A stretch of 64,000 nt of DNA. Source: JAKANT01 sp035502095 (GTDB taxonomy: Bacteria > Pseudomonadota > Gammaproteobacteria > Burkholderiales > Burkholderiaceae_F). This document shows positions 25,105-35,821 of the stretch, one piece after another. Below the pieces are notes generated by a model. That model had not been told where the DNA came from. It made no database searches and was given only the letters and a program-made list of their open reading frames with translations. Position 1 is the first letter of the stretch; every line of letters starts with the position of its first letter. The DNA is taken from the NCBI GenBank assembly GCA_035502095.1, contig DATJUX010000040.1:124001-188000 (forward strand), in the 5' to 3' direction. A program made the translations under genes and the position numbers.

Positions 25105-25548
25105 ATGCCCTCGCGTCCCACCCGAAAACTCGACACGTTTCCCAATCCCAGCCCGGGACGCGACTACCTCGTGCACATCGAAGTACCCGAGTTCACGTGC
25201 CTGTGCCCGCTCACCGGCCAGCCCGACTTTGCCACCCTGGTGATCGACTACATTCCCGATCGCCGCAACGTCGAGCTCAAGAGTCTCAAGCTCTACACGT
25301 GGTCCTATCGGAACGACGGCGTCTTCCACGAAGCGGTGACCAACAAGATCCTCGACGACCTGGTACGCGCGCTGGCGCCGCGCTTCATGCGCCTGACTGC
25401 GAGGTGGTACGTGCGGGGCGGCATCTTCACGACCGTGGTGGCCGAGCACCGCAAACGCGGCTGGAAGGCCCCGCCGCACGTCGAGTTGGGCCGGTTCGAA
25501 CCGGCAACGCCGATGGGGCAGCCAGGCCGGGGGCCAGCGACATCATGA
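25105..25548 (+). CDS. queF: NADPH-dependent 7-cyano-7-deazaguanine reductase
   Basis: Reduces preQ0 to preQ1 in queuosine synthesis for tRNA wobble modification. The 147-residue protein is the short, single-domain YkvM type. The catalytic Cys and following Asp are in [15 protein letters not shown], and the NADPH region includes ESK-like LKSLKLY and the FHE motif (GVFHEAVTN). [10 protein letters not shown] is the family's C-terminal signature. Its stop overlaps the dapC start by four bases. Confidence 0.95.
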   Translation: MPSRPTRKLDTFPNPSPGRDYLVHIEVPEFTCLCPLTGQPDFATLVIDYIPDRRNVELKSLKLYTWSYRNDGVFHEAVTNKILDDLVRALAPRFMRLTARWYVRGGIFTTVVAEHRKRGWKAPPHVELGRFEPATPMGQPGRGPATS

Positions 25549-26726
25549 ATCCGGATCTCGACCGCCTGCAGCCCTACCCGTTCGAACGGCTGCGCCAGCT
25601 TCTCGCCTCGGCGCAGCCGCCGGCCGGCCTGCGTCATATCGACCTGTCGATTGGCGAGCCGAAGCACCCGACCCCGCCGTTCATTCTCGAGGCGCTGGAG
25701 CGCGCGCTGCCGGGCATCGCCTCGTATCCCAGCACCGCCGGCATGCCGGAACTGCGCCAGGCCATCGCTGCCTGGCTGCAGCGCCGCTTCGATTGCGCGG
25801 TCGACCCGGCCACGCAAGTGCTGCCGGTCAACGGCACGCGCGAGGCGCTGTTTGCGATCGCCCAGACGGTGATCGACCGCACGCGCCTTGCGCGCGTCGT
25901 CGCCCCCAATCCCTTCTATCAGATCTACGAGGGCGCCGCGTTGCTGGCGGGTGCGACCCCGCTTTTCCTCCCGACGACGCCCGACAACGGTTTCCGCATG
26001 CCGTTCGAGGCGCTGGGCGCGCGGGAGTGGGACGGTGTGCAACTCGTCTACGTCTGCTCGCCGGGCAATCCGACCGGGCGCGTGTTGACGCTCGAGGAGT
26101 GGAAAACCTTGTTCCAGCTCGCCGACCGGCACGGCTTCATCGTCGCGGCCGACGAGTGTTACTCCGAGATCTACTTCGACGAGGCGCGGCCGCCGCTCGG
26201 CAGCCTGGCTGCCGCGCGTCGGCTCGGCCGCAGCGACTACGCCCGCCTCGTGACCTTCGGCAGCCTTTCGAAACGCTCCAGCGTGCCGGGCATGCGCTCG
26301 GGTTACGTGGCCGGCGATGCAAGCGTCATCCGCCGCTTCCTGCTCTACCGCACCTACCACGGCAGCGCGATGAGCCCGGCGATCCAGGCGGCGAGCACCG
26401 CGGCGTGGAGCGACGAGTCGCACGTGCGCGAGAATCGGCGCCTCTATGCACTCAAGTTCGATCAGGCCACTCCGGTGATCGCGCGCCGCCTGCAGACGGC
26501 CCGCCCGGAGGCCGCGTTCTATCTCTGGGCGAAGACGCCGATCGACGAAGTGGAATATGCGCGCCGTCTCTACGCTGCGTGCAATGTCACGGTGCTGCCC
26601 GGCAGCTTCCTCGCGCGCGACAGCGGCGGATCGAATCCAGGCCGTGGTTACGTGCGCATCGCGCTCGTCGCCGAACCGGCCGAGGTGGCGCAGGCCGCGG
26701 CGCGCATCGAGCAGTTCGTGCCCTAG
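25545..26726 (+). CDS. dapC: Succinyldiaminopimelate aminotransferase
   Basis: PLP enzyme that transaminates N-succinyl-2-amino-6-ketopimelate in lysine/DAP synthesis. The 393-residue fold-type I protein has the substrate loop [11 protein letters not shown], the cofactor segment [20 protein letters not shown], and the PLP Lys in [16 protein letters not shown]. The neighbouring dapD and dapE encode the enzymes before and after this step, which supports dapC over other aminotransferases of the same class. Confidence 0.92.
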   Translation: MNPDLDRLQPYPFERLRQLLASAQPPAGLRHIDLSIGEPKHPTPPFILEALERALPGIASYPSTAGMPELRQAIAAWLQRRFDCAVDPATQVLPVNGTREALFAIAQTVIDRTRLARVVAPNPFYQIYEGAALLAGATPLFLPTTPDNGFRMPFEALGAREWDGVQLVYVCSPGNPTGRVLTLEEWKTLFQLADRHGFIVAADECYSEIYFDEARPPLGSLAAARRLGRSDYARLVTFGSLSKRSSVPGMRSGYVAGDASVIRRFLLYRTYHGSAMSPAIQAASTAAWSDESHVRENRRLYALKFDQATPVIARRLQTARPEAAFYLWAKTPIDEVEYARRLYAACNVTVLPGSFLARDSGGSNPGRGYVRIALVAEPAEVAQAAARIEQFVP

Positions 26727-26749
26727 TCCCATCCGACCCGAGGACTCTC

Positions 26750-27586
26750 ATGTCACTCCAACAGATCATCGACGAAAGCTGGGAGAACCGCGCGAACCTC
26801 GCGGCCCGGTCGGCGCCGGAAAACGTGCGCCGGGCGGTCGACACCGTGATCGCAGAACTCGATGCGGGCCGCCTGCGCGTCGCGGAACCCGCGGGCGGCG
26901 GCGAATGGACCGTGCACCAGTGGATAAAGAAGGCCGTCCTGCTGTCGTTCCGGTTGCAGGAAAACCAGCTGGTCGAGGCCGGTGGATTCACCCGCTTCTA
27001 CGACAAGGTGGCGACCAAGTTCGCCACTTACTCCGAAGCCGACTTCCGGAAGGGCGGCATGCGGGTCGTGCCCCCGGCGACCGTCCGGCGCGGTGCCTAC
27101 ATTGCACCCGACGTCGTGCTCATGCCTTCGTTCGTGAACATCGGTGCCTACGTCGGCGAAAAAACGATGGTCGACACCTGGGCCACCGTGGGCTCGTGCG
27201 CGCAGATCGGCAGGAACGTGCACCTGTCCGGGGGCGTCGGCATCGGCGGGGTGCTCGAGCCCCTGCAGGCCAATCCGACCGTCATCGGCGACAACTGCTT
27301 CATCGGGGCGCGTTCGGAGATCGTCGAAGGCGTGATCGTCGAAGACAACTGCGTCATTTCGATGGGGGTGTACATCGGAGCCAGTACGCGCATCTACGAT
27401 CGCGAGACGCGGGAGATCCGCTACGGTCGGGTCCCCAGCGGGGCCGTCGTGGTGCCCGGGTCCCTGCCGGCGAAGGACGGCTCCTACAGCCTGTACTGCG
27501 CGGTGATCGTCAAGCGTGTCGATGCCCAGACGCGCGCCAAGACCGCGATCAACGAACTGCTGCGGGCCGACGCGGGCCCGACTTGA
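26750..27586 (+). CDS. dapD: Tetrahydrodipicolinate N-succinyltransferase
   Basis: Transfers succinyl from succinyl-CoA to tetrahydrodipicolinate, committing flux to DAP and lysine. The 278-residue trimer-forming protein has an N-terminal helical part ([14 protein letters not shown]) and a left-handed beta-helix with hexapeptide repeats, including [15 protein letters not shown] and [15 protein letters not shown]. The length fits the 274-residue E. coli enzyme. It starts 23 bases after dapC with GAGGACTCTC before the ATG. Confidence 0.95.
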   Translation: MSLQQIIDESWENRANLAARSAPENVRRAVDTVIAELDAGRLRVAEPAGGGEWTVHQWIKKAVLLSFRLQENQLVEAGGFTRFYDKVATKFATYSEADFRKGGMRVVPPATVRRGAYIAPDVVLMPSFVNIGAYVGEKTMVDTWATVGSCAQIGRNVHLSGGVGIGGVLEPLQANPTVIGDNCFIGARSEIVEGVIVEDNCVISMGVYIGASTRIYDRETREIRYGRVPSGAVVVPGSLPAKDGSYSLYCAVIVKRVDAQTRAKTAINELLRADAGPT

Positions 27587-27699
27587 TGGGGCAGGACCGG
27601 GTCTATTGGGCGAGATTCTTGGCGCAAATCGCCCGATCCTAGGACTTCTCCCGGACGGGGTGTCTGCGTATCCTGCCCGGATCAACCCTGGAGACAGGC

Positions 27700-28842
27700 A
27701 TGGCGCTGGAGCGGCTTTTCCATTTGATGGCGGAGAAAAACGCCTCCGACCTGTATCTGTCGGTCGGCTCGCCCGTCACCATCAAGATCAACGGCGTCTG
27801 CGTGCCGATCAACCAGGAGCGCCTGGCGCCACAGGCGATCGTCGGCCTGCTGGCGGAGCGTCTTACCGACGCACAGTTCCGCGAGCTGGAGGACACGCGC
27901 GAGCTGAACGTCGGGATTCCGGTGCAGGATGTCGGCAGCTTCCGTCTGAGCGCGTTCCTGCAGCGGGGGTCGGTCTCGGCGGTGATCCGGTACATCCCGC
28001 ACGAGGTACCGCGCCTGGAAGATCTCCTGCTGCCGGACATCCTCAAGGACCTGGTCCTCGAGAAACGCGGCCTGATCCTCGTGGTCGGCGCCGCCGGATC
28101 CGGCAAGTCGACGTCGATCGCTTCGATGCTCGATCATCGCAACGAACTGACGACCGGCCACATCCTCACGTTCGAGGACCCGATCGAATTCCTGTTCCGC
28201 AACAAGAAGTCGATCATCAATCAGCGCGAGATCGGCACGGACGCCAAGTCGTTGCACGCGGCGCTGCGCAACGCGATGCGGCAGGCGCCGGACGTGCTCT
28301 TCATCGGCGAGATCCGCGATCGCGACACGATGGGCGCCGCGCTGGCGTATTCGATGTCGGGTCACCTCGTGGTGGCGACGATGCACGCGACCAACAGCGC
28401 CCACGCGCTGAACCGCGTCATCAGCTTCTACACACCGGAGACGCGCCAGGCCCTGTTCCAGGATCTCGCGGCCTCGCTCAAGGCGATCATCTCGCAGCGC
28501 CTGGTGCGCTCGAAAAAAGGCGGCCGCGTGCCGACCGTCGAGGTGCTGATGAACTCGGGCCACATGACCGACCTCATCGAGCGCGGCGACGTGCAGTCGA
28601 TCAAGGAAGCGATGGAGCAGAGCCTCGCGCCCGAAAGCCAGACTTTCGAGCAGAGCCTGTACACGCTGCTCCAGAAGGACGCAGTGACGCGCGAGGACGC
28701 GCTCGGGTCGGCGGATTCGAAGAACAACCTGCTCTGGCTCATCAACAACGCCGGCAAGCCCGCGGCGCAGCCGCAGCAGGGACGCAAGGATCAGCTGGTT
28801 GCACCGGCTTCGTCGTTCTCCGAGTTCACGCTCAATATCTAG
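27700..28842 (+). CDS. pilU: Type IV pilus retraction-type ATPase, PilU-like
   Basis: Hexameric secretion-type ATPase that powers pilus retraction, PilU acting as helper of PilT. The 380-residue protein has the N-terminal PAS-like domain ([19 protein letters not shown]), Walker [11 protein letters not shown] near residue 127, Asp box [10 protein letters not shown], Walker [15 protein letters not shown] and His box [14 protein letters not shown]. The C-terminal [11 protein letters not shown] matches PilU more than PilT. It sits alone among dap genes; no pilT or pilin gene is in the window. GGAGACAGGC precedes the ATG. Confidence 0.88.
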   Translation: MALERLFHLMAEKNASDLYLSVGSPVTIKINGVCVPINQERLAPQAIVGLLAERLTDAQFRELEDTRELNVGIPVQDVGSFRLSAFLQRGSVSAVIRYIPHEVPRLEDLLLPDILKDLVLEKRGLILVVGAAGSGKSTSIASMLDHRNELTTGHILTFEDPIEFLFRNKKSIINQREIGTDAKSLHAALRNAMRQAPDVLFIGEIRDRDTMGAALAYSMSGHLVVATMHATNSAHALNRVISFYTPETRQALFQDLAASLKAIISQRLVRSKKGGRVPTVEVLMNSGHMTDLIERGDVQSIKEAMEQSLAPESQTFEQSLYTLLQKDAVTREDALGSADSKNNLLWLINNAGKPAAQPQQGRKDQLVAPASSFSEFTLNI

Positions 28843-28981
28843 CCGATCGCGTGAGCGCGGCGTATCGCAACGGGTACGCCGGCGCGCCAGCGCGGCTGCC
28901 CAAATCGGCCCCGCGGGTACCCGTCAGCCCTTTTTGGGGATAATGCGGGCCCGCTCGCACCCCGCAGTCCGCTGCACTTCC

Positions 28982-30121
28982 GTGACCCCCACCGTCGAAC
29001 TGACCTGCCAACTCATCAGGCGCGCATCGGTCACTCCAGCCGACCAGGGCTGCCAGGACATGGTGGCGGCACGCCTTGCGCCACACGGATTTCGCGCCGA
29101 GACGATTGCGCGCAACGGCACGACCAATCTGTGGCTGCGCCGCGGCGGCGCGGCGCCGACCGTCGTGCTCGCGGGTCATACCGATGTCGTGCCGCCCGGG
29201 CCGCGCGATGCGTGGCGGACCGACCCGTTCGAGCCGACCGTGCGCGACGGACTGCTCTTCGGTCGTGGTGCCGCCGACATGAAGACGTCGGTGGCCGCCT
29301 TCGCGGTGGCAGCCGAGGAATTCGTGCGGGCGCGGCCGCATCACCCGGGTTCGATCGCGCTGCTCCTGACTTCCGATGAAGAAGGACCCGCCACCGACGG
29401 CACGGTCGCGGTGGTCGAGCAGCTTGCCGCCCGCGGCGAGGCGATCGATTTCTGCATCGTCGGCGAGCCCACTTCCGTGGATCGGCTGGGTGACACCATC
29501 AAGAACGGCCGCCGGGGATCGCTCAGCGCCAGACTGACCGTCCAGGGTGTACAGGGGCACGTCGCCTACCCGCATCTCGCGCGCAATCCGGTGCACCAGC
29601 TCGCGCCGGCGCTCGCGGAGCTGGCGGAAACCCAATGGGATGCGGGCGACGCTTTCTTTCCGCCGACCACGTTCCAGGTTTCGACCATTCACGCGGGCAC
29701 GGGCGCGAGCAACGTGATTCCGGGCACCTGCGTGCTCGACTTCAACCTCCGCTTTGCGCCCGTGAGTACGGCGGAGCGTTTGATGCAGCGGATCGAAGCG
29801 GTGCTGGACCGCCACGGCCTCGAGTACGGGTTGCGCTGGACGGTGGGTGCACAGCCGTTTCTCACCAAACCGGGTGAACTCGTCGCCGCCATCGGCCGCG
29901 CGATCGAGGAGACCACCGGGCGCCCGCCCCGGCTTTCGACAACCGGTGGCACGTCGGACGGGCGCTTTCTGGCGACCGTCTGCCCGCAGGTGGTGGAGTT
30001 CGGACCCACGAATGCCACCATCCACAAAGTCAACGAATGCGTGCCGGTGGACGAGATCGAGCCGCTCAAGGACGTCTATCGGCGCACGCTCGAACTGCTG
30101 CTGACCGGATCGAGCCACTGA
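28982..30121 (+). CDS. dapE: Succinyl-diaminopimelate desuccinylase
   Basis: Di-zinc hydrolase that frees L,L-DAP from its N-succinyl form. The 379-residue M20-family protein has the metal and catalytic motifs [31 protein letters not shown] and [10 protein letters not shown], a dimerisation domain ([15 protein letters not shown]), and the C-terminal [13 protein letters not shown] 28982 gives the standard opening [14 protein letters not shown]; an ATG 39 bases upstream is possible but adds an unconserved stretch. Follows pilU by 139 bases. Confidence 0.94.
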   Translation: MTPTVELTCQLIRRASVTPADQGCQDMVAARLAPHGFRAETIARNGTTNLWLRRGGAAPTVVLAGHTDVVPPGPRDAWRTDPFEPTVRDGLLFGRGAADMKTSVAAFAVAAEEFVRARPHHPGSIALLLTSDEEGPATDGTVAVVEQLAARGEAIDFCIVGEPTSVDRLGDTIKNGRRGSLSARLTVQGVQGHVAYPHLARNPVHQLAPALAELAETQWDAGDAFFPPTTFQVSTIHAGTGASNVIPGTCVLDFNLRFAPVSTAERLMQRIEAVLDRHGLEYGLRWTVGAQPFLTKPGELVAAIGRAIEETTGRPPRLSTTGGTSDGRFLATVCPQVVEFGPTNATIHKVNECVPVDEIEPLKDVYRRTLELLLTGSSH

Positions 30122-30125
30122 CGCC

Positions 30126-31019
30126 ATGTCCATCGACGCCCAAGCCAACCTGCGCACGCTGCGCGACGTGCTGCGCTTCGCAGTGACCCGGTTCAACGAG
30201 TCCGGGCTCCACTTCGGCCACGGCCAGGTCGATGCGTTCGACGAGGCCGTCTTCCTCGTGCTGCGCACCCTGAACCTGCCGATCGAGCGGCTCGACGTGT
30301 TCCTCGACGCCTACCTCACGCACGCCGAGATCAACTCGCTGCTGCAGGTGATCGATCTGCGGGTGAAGAAGCGCACCCCGGCCGCGTACCTGCTCAAGGA
30401 GGCGTGGCTGCAGGGCTACAAGTTCTACATCGACAACCGCGCCATCGTTCCACGCTCGTTCATCGCCGAATTGCTCAAGGAAGGCCTCGAACCCTGGGTC
30501 GCCGACGCCGCGGTCATCGGCGACGTGCTCGATCTGTGCACCGGGTCGGGTTGCCTCGCCATCATGGCGGCCGACGTTTTCCCCAAGGCGAAGGTCGACG
30601 CCGTCGACGTCTCGAAGGATGCGCTGGCGGTCGCCAAGCGCAACGTCAGCGACTATTCGCTCGAGGGCCGCGTCAAGCTGATCGAGTCCGATCTTTTCGC
30701 CGCCATCGCCGCCCGGCGCTACGACCTGGTCCTGTGCAACCCGCCTTACGTGACCGATGCCGCGATGGCGAAGCTGCCCAAGGAGTATGCGCACGAGCCG
30801 AAGGTCGCGCTGGCGGGCGGAGCCGACGGCATGGCGGTGATCAAGCGCCTGCTGCGTGAAGTGCGTGGGTATCTCAAGCGGGGCGGCCTGCTCATCGTCG
30901 AGGTCGGCGGCGAGCGCGAGACGGTCGAGAAGCAGTTCAAGGACATCCCGATGACGTGGCTCACGACGAGCGCCGGCGACGACATGGTTTTTCTCGTGCG
31001 CCAGGAAGACCTGCCCTGA
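30126..31019 (+). CDS. prmB: 50S ribosomal protein L3 glutamine methyltransferase
   Basis: SAM-dependent N5-glutamine methylation of ribosomal protein L3. The 297-residue protein has the SAM motif DVLDLCTGSGCLAI near residue 136 and the N5-methyltransferase hallmark LVLCNPPYVTD. The N-terminal helical domain, including INSLLQVIDLRV and RTPAAYLLKEAWLQGYKFY, marks the PrmB rather than the PrmC branch. Four bases after dapE, so part of the same transcript. Confidence 0.93.
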   Translation: MSIDAQANLRTLRDVLRFAVTRFNESGLHFGHGQVDAFDEAVFLVLRTLNLPIERLDVFLDAYLTHAEINSLLQVIDLRVKKRTPAAYLLKEAWLQGYKFYIDNRAIVPRSFIAELLKEGLEPWVADAAVIGDVLDLCTGSGCLAIMAADVFPKAKVDAVDVSKDALAVAKRNVSDYSLEGRVKLIESDLFAAIAARRYDLVLCNPPYVTDAAMAKLPKEYAHEPKVALAGGADGMAVIKRLLREVRGYLKRGGLLIVEVGGERETVEKQFKDIPMTWLTTSAGDDMVFLVRQEDLP

Positions 31020-31088
31020 GTTCCGGCTCGCGGTGCGGGGACACCGGCGCGCGTGTCACGCGCCTCCTTCGCCCCCGCCGCTTCCACG

Positions 31089-32978
31089 ATGCTGCGCCTG
31101 ACCAACGTTTCGCTTGCCCGCGGCGTGCGCGTGCTCTACCGCGGCGTCACCCTGTCGGCCGCACCGGGTGAACGGGTCGGACTGGTCGGTGCCAATGGGT
31201 CCGGCAAGTCGAGCCTCTTCGCTGCGGTCCTGAACGAACTGGCGCTCGAAAACGGCTCGCTCGAGGCGCCTCCGCAAGGCCGTATCGCTCACGTTGCGCA
31301 GGACATTTCCCCAACCGAGCAGACCGCCCTCGACTATGTCCTCGAGGGCCACGCGCCGCTGGTCGCAGCGCGCGCCGAACTGGCGGCTGCGCTTGCGGGC
31401 CACGATGAGCTGCGCATCGCGCACGCGCACGCAACGCTCGCCGAGTTGAATGAGGGCGCGATCGGCGCGCTCGCATCGACGGTGATGCACGGACTCGGGT
31501 TCGCGTCGATGGACGTGACCCGTCCGGTCGCCGCGTTCTCGGGCGGTTGGCGCAACCGCCTCGCGCTCGCGCGCGCCCTGCTGCGTCCCGCCGACCTGCT
31601 GCTGCTCGACGAGCCCACGAATCACCTCGACATGGACTCGGTGATCTGGCTCGAGGCGTGGCTCAAGCGCCAGCCGGCCACAGTGCTGCTGATTTCGCAC
31701 GACCGGGAGTTCCTCGACCGCGCGACCGAGACGATCTGGCACGTGGCGGACAGTTCGATACGCCGATATGCCGGCAACTACAGCGCGTTCGAGCTGGCTC
31801 TCGTCGAGCAGCAGCGCCAGCAGGACGCGGCCGCGCGCAGCTACTCGCGAACGGCAGCGCATCTGCAGACGTTCGTCGATCGGTTCCGCGCCAAAGCCAC
31901 CAAGGCGCGCCAGGCGCAGAGCCGCATGAAGATGCTCGAGCGCCTGCAAGCGGTCGAACCGGTGCGCTCGCGCCGCGAATGGCGGTTCGAGTTTCCCGAT
32001 CCTGCGCGCCTGCCCGAGTGCCTGTTCGACGCCGAAGCGATGGCGCTCGGCTATGGGGAGCGCGACGTGCTGGCCGGCGTCACCCTCACCGTGCGCGCGG
32101 GCGATCGCATCGGTGTGCTCGGGGTCAACGGCGCCGGCAAGTCGACCCTGGTCAAGTCGATCGCGGGCGAGCTTGCGCCACGGGCAGGCGAGCTACGGCG
32201 CGGCCAGGGACTGGCGATCGGGTATTTCGCGCAACACCAGCTGGACCAGTTGCAGGCCGACGAATCGCCGCTTGCGCATCTGCGCCGCCTGGCTCCGCAG
32301 GAGCGCGAACAGGTCCTGCGCGATTTTCTCGGCACGTTCCGCTTCTCGGGCGAGATGGCGATGCAGCCTGTCGGCCCGATGTCGGGCGGCGAGAAGGCGC
32401 GCTGCGCACTGGCGCTGCTCGCCTGGCAACGTCCGAATCTGCTGCTGCTCGACGAGCCGACCAATCATCTCGACATGGAGACGCGCGAAGCGCTCACGAT
32501 CGCGCTCTCCTCGTTCGAGGGGGCCCTCCTCCTGGTCTCGCACGACCGCCACCTGCTGCGCGCCGCCACCGAGACGCTGTGGCTGGTCCACGATGGGCGC
32601 GTCGCTGCCTTCGACGGCGATCTGGACGACTACGCGGCGCTCGTCCTCGCCAGCCGGCGCGAAACCGGCGCGACCGACGGCACGCAAGCCCCCTCCCGCC
32701 GCGAAGCGCGGCGCCAGCAGGCCCAAGAGCGCAATCGCAAGTCGAGCGCGCGTCGGCCATTGCAGAACCGCATCGCCCAGGCCGAGACCGAACTCGCGAA
32801 GATCAGCGCCGAATTGCGCGAACTCGATGCGCAGCTCGCCGCGCCGGAGTTCTATCACGCCGGCGACCCCGACAAGGTCGCCTCGAGCCTGAAGCGGCGT
32901 GGCGAGCTCGCCGCCCGAGTCGAGGACCTGGAAGCGCGTTGGCTGGAACTGACGGCGGAGCTCGAAGCGATGGAGTGA
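31089..32978 (+). CDS. ABC-F family ATPase, YheS-like
   Basis: ABC-F proteins bind the ribosomal E site and act on stalled translation; they have no membrane domain. The 629-residue protein has two ATPase cassettes: Walker A GANGSGKSS and GVNGAGKST, signatures FSGGWRNR and MSGGEKAR, and two Walker B segments ending LLLLDEPTNHLDM. The P-site tRNA-interaction linker lies between them (about 230-300). The C-terminal part is a predicted coiled coil (LQNRIAQAETELAKISAEL). This arrangement fits YheS/Uup-type members. Starts 69 bases after prmB. Confidence 0.88.
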   Translation: MLRLTNVSLARGVRVLYRGVTLSAAPGERVGLVGANGSGKSSLFAAVLNELALENGSLEAPPQGRIAHVAQDISPTEQTALDYVLEGHAPLVAARAELAAALAGHDELRIAHAHATLAELNEGAIGALASTVMHGLGFASMDVTRPVAAFSGGWRNRLALARALLRPADLLLLDEPTNHLDMDSVIWLEAWLKRQPATVLLISHDREFLDRATETIWHVADSSIRRYAGNYSAFELALVEQQRQQDAAARSYSRTAAHLQTFVDRFRAKATKARQAQSRMKMLERLQAVEPVRSRREWRFEFPDPARLPECLFDAEAMALGYGERDVLAGVTLTVRAGDRIGVLGVNGAGKSTLVKSIAGELAPRAGELRRGQGLAIGYFAQHQLDQLQADESPLAHLRRLAPQEREQVLRDFLGTFRFSGEMAMQPVGPMSGGEKARCALALLAWQRPNLLLLDEPTNHLDMETREALTIALSSFEGALLLVSHDRHLLRAATETLWLVHDGRVAAFDGDLDDYAALVLASRRETGATDGTQAPSRREARRQQAQERNRKSSARRPLQNRIAQAETELAKISAELRELDAQLAAPEFYHAGDPDKVASSLKRRGELAARVEDLEARWLELTAELEAME

Positions 32979-32994
32979 GCGGCCCGCCGGCGCG

Positions 32995-34929
32995 TCATGC
33001 GTCGTCGGGGGGCGTCTTGGGCTTCGAGACCGTCGGCATGTCGAGATCGAGATCGAGCGACAGCCTCGTCGTGAGCGGCATCGTGGTGCTGTCGAGCACG
33101 CTGGCGGGGTCCGCCTCGGGCGGCTTGGGCGGCGGCGGCGCGGGCGGCTGCGCCTCGACGGCACGATCCAGCTTTTCGTACTCGCGCTGCAAATCGCGGC
33201 CAATCTGCGAATTGCGCTCGAAAAGGTCGATGTCGACCGCGATCTCGGTCTTCGTCTGCGGTGAAAGGGCGGTCGTCCGCTCCTGGCCGAGGTCAAGATC
33301 GAGCGCGCCCTCTGTCTTGGTCGAGGGTCCCGCCTGCGTCGCCGGCGCCGGATGCGTGACCGGGCCAGGGCGCGTCGCCGGTCCCGGGTGGGTGGCCGGG
33401 CCCTTTTCGATGTACGGCGAATAAAGCTCGCCGATGACCTGGGTCGTGTCGCGGAACTCGGTCACCATGATTGCAGTGCTGGTGCCCTGGGTGTCTTGTT
33501 CGTGCGCAGACTTGTGCGCCGCCGCGATTGCGGCAATCGTGGCTGGGCCGGCACCATCGGTGAACTTCGGAAGCGGCGTGACCGGCGCCTTGTCCTGGCT
33601 CTGGCCGAGGATGCGCGTCATCGGACCGGTACGTTCCGGTTCAGGACGGGTATCTTCCTCGGCCGGGCGACGCCGGCGTGCGAATACGATCACCAAGCCA
33701 AGCAGCACGGCGGTCACCGCTGCGATTGCCCAGGCGTAGCTCGCGGAGTCGGCCTTGTCCGCTTTCTCGGCCAGTTCCCGGTTGCGCACCGCCGAGGCGT
33801 CGAGTTCCGCGCGCAGGTTCTTGACCTCGGCCGCGAGTTCATCCAGCCGCTTCAGAACCTCGGTGTCGCGCTCGCTCGGCCCCTCGCGGCGCGGCGTCTC
33901 GTCGGGCGCGGCCAGCACGAGCCGATCCGTCTTTCCGGGTGGCTCGCGCGGCGGCAGGCGTGCGGGCTCGATCGGCTGCTCGGCCGTCTGCTTGGCCAAG
34001 GGCGGTTCGGCCGGCGCGGGCGGCGGCGCCGGGACCGCAGGCGGCGCGGGCTTCGGGGGCGGTGGCGCCGCTTGCGGGCGCGGCGCCGGCTTGGGCGGAC
34101 GCTTTACCGGCGGCGGCGCTGGGGCCGCGGCGGCCTGGGGCTGCTCCTCCGCGGTGGTCGCGAGCTGTGGCGTCTCGAGCTGGAACAGGAATTCGCGCTG
34201 AAGGTAGCGATCGCAGCCGACTTCGACAAGCACGCGCACCCGGGCATCGTTGACCGGTTCGGGTGTGTGGATCCGCAGCGAACGCGCGCCGTCACGATCG
34301 ATCAGCGTCACGCGGGCATCGTTGAGCACGCGTGGAACCTCGGCGCTGTCGCTGCGACCGGTGCGAACGCACGCGCTGCTCAAGCTCGGCACCAGATCGC
34401 CGTATAGCGGCACGTTGACGAGCAGCGGCTGTCCGCGCACACCGATCACCTCCGGCGTACCGAACTCGATATCCGGCTGCTGCGCCGCCACCTGCTGGCC
34501 GCTGGTCACCGCAGGCGGCGGATCGAGAAGCAGGGTGAACTCGCGCCGTACGCGCTGCAGGCATCCGATCTCGAGCACCACCCGCAGCACCGGCTCGTCG
34601 ACCGGCTGCGGCGTCGTCACGCGCAGGAAATTGCCGGTCTGGGTCCGCTCGACCTCGATCCGGCCCACCGTCAGGCTGGGGATGTCTTCGCCCTGCTGGC
34701 CGACGATGCGCAGGCATTGGGTCGCATCGTCGGACGGATCGTCCAGGATCGCCGGTACCCGCAGCAGAAGAGGCTGGCCGAGGTAGCTCGCGATCTCGGG
34801 AGGGCCGAGGCTCAGGGCGGCCGCAGGCGTCGTGGCGAAACCGGCAGTCACGGCAAGCGCGATCCTCAGCATGGCACCGCAACTGCTCTGCCGAAAGCGC
34901 TGGGTCGAGGCGGAAGGAGAATGGCGCAT
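32995..34929 (-). CDS. FimV-like envelope protein with duplicated N-terminal domain
   Basis: Predicted single-pass inner-membrane protein of 644 residues. After a signal-like segment (LRIALAVTAGFATTPAAA) come two related periplasmic domains, about 40-137 and 156-253. Both start with a GxPE(I/V)xxxxGQPLL motif, as in the FimV N-terminal region, and each has two Cys (72, 123; 187, 239). A Pro/Ala-rich linker (260-350), a coiled coil (352-394), one membrane segment (397-417) and a 220-residue acidic, Thr-rich cytoplasmic tail with PATHPGPATRPGPVTHP repeats follow. LysM and TPR parts of true FimV were not seen. Starts at 34872 or 34977 are possible. Confidence 0.7.
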   Translation of the reverse strand: MRHSPSASTQRFRQSSCGAMLRIALAVTAGFATTPAAALSLGPPEIASYLGQPLLLRVPAILDDPSDDATQCLRIVGQQGEDIPSLTVGRIEVERTQTGNFLRVTTPQPVDEPVLRVVLEIGCLQRVRREFTLLLDPPPAVTSGQQVAAQQPDIEFGTPEVIGVRGQPLLVNVPLYGDLVPSLSSACVRTGRSDSAEVPRVLNDARVTLIDRDGARSLRIHTPEPVNDARVRVLVEVGCDRYLQREFLFQLETPQLATTAEEQPQAAAAPAPPPVKRPPKPAPRPQAAPPPPKPAPPAVPAPPPAPAEPPLAKQTAEQPIEPARLPPREPPGKTDRLVLAAPDETPRREGPSERDTEVLKRLDELAAEVKNLRAELDASAVRNRELAEKADKADSASYAWAIAAVTAVLLGLVIVFARRRRPAEEDTRPEPERTGPMTRILGQSQDKAPVTPLPKFTDGAGPATIAAIAAAHKSAHEQDTQGTSTAIMVTEFRDTTQVIGELYSPYIEKGPATHPGPATRPGPVTHPAPATQAGPSTKTEGALDLDLGQERTTALSPQTKTEIAVDIDLFERNSQIGRDLQREYEKLDRAVEAQPPAPPPPKPPEADPASVLDSTTMPLTTRLSLDLDLDMPTVSKPKTPPDDA

Positions 34930-35089
34930 TGGCGACGGTCGCGAAAAAAACCATCGGGCAGTGACAATCGAACACATTCTTAGCTCGTGAGCGTTTCGCG
35001 TACCGCCGAAAATCGGGGCCTAGGTAGTCCTTACCGGCGGTTGTCGCGATACCCCTCGACTCCCAGGGGCCCAAGTTACACTGGCTGAC

Positions 35090-35821
35090 ATGACGGAACG
35101 CCGCCGACTGTTGCTGATGCGCCACGGCGCGGTGGAATATTTCGCGCCGGACGGTCGTCCGTTCCTCCCGACCGAGGTACCACTGACTGCGACCGGGATC
35201 GAGCAGGCCCGGGCGATCGGCGCGGCACTCGCAAACGGTGCGTTCCGGATCGATCGCATCATCACGAGTGGCCTCGTGCGCACGCGCAGCAGCGCCGAGC
35301 AGGTCATGGCTGCCGGTCCGATCAGCGCCGCGGTCGAACATTGGCCTGAGTTCGAGGAAATCCGCGGCGGCCGCCTCGGCGCGATTCCGGAGGCGCAACT
35401 GCGCGAGGCGTTCCTCGGCGCGTTCGAAGGCCCGGTGCCGCTGGGCACGCAGTTCCTGGGCGGCGAGACCGTCGGCGAGCTGCTCGACCGCGTCGTCCCG
35501 GCGCTCGAGCGTCTGCTCGAGGCGAAAGACTGGGACACGGTGCTGCTGGTCCTGCATGGCGGCGTCAACCGCGCGTTGCTATCGTGGCTGCTCACGGGTC
35601 AGAGGATGTTCTTTGGCGGCTTCGAGCAGTCGCCGGGCTGCCTGAACGTGATCGATGTCGGCGCGAGTGCGGCCTCCCACATCGTTCGCCTTCTCAACTA
35701 CAGCCCGCTCGACACGCTGCACACATCGACACGGCTGTCGACCATGGAGGCGCTGCTCGCGCGCTACGAGTCGGTCCGCGGAGGCATGGGCGCCGCACCG
35801 GCAGGGAGCATGCATCGATGA
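35090..35821 (+). CDS. Histidine phosphatase family protein
   Basis: Phosphoglycerate-mutase-like phosphatase of 243 residues. The RHG motif with the phosphorylated His is LLMRHGAVEYF at residues 8-18; the second catalytic His is in VLLVLHGGVNRALL. The substrate is not evident from sequence. Its stop overlaps the start of the kinase-like gene by four bases (ATGA), so the two are made together, and a phosphate-cycling role on the same class of metabolite is likely. Start: first ATG after a 160-base divergent region. Confidence 0.85.
   Translation: MTERRRLLLMRHGAVEYFAPDGRPFLPTEVPLTATGIEQARAIGAALANGAFRIDRIITSGLVRTRSSAEQVMAAGPISAAVEHWPEFEEIRGGRLGAIPEAQLREAFLGAFEGPVPLGTQFLGGETVGELLDRVVPALERLLEAKDWDTVLLVLHGGVNRALLSWLLTGQRMFFGGFEQSPGCLNVIDVGASAASHIVRLLNYSPLDTLHTSTRLSTMEALLARYESVRGGMGAAPAGSMHR

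Noticed and set aside
24996..26726. A single frame that seems to fuse an upstream peptide to DapC
   Set aside because: The upstream part is out of frame with queF, which is a clear gene; the overlap ATGA at 25545 marks the true dapC start.
27608..27634. GGGCGA/TCGCCC hairpin after dapD
   Set aside because: No T-run and a long loop; left out as a terminator.
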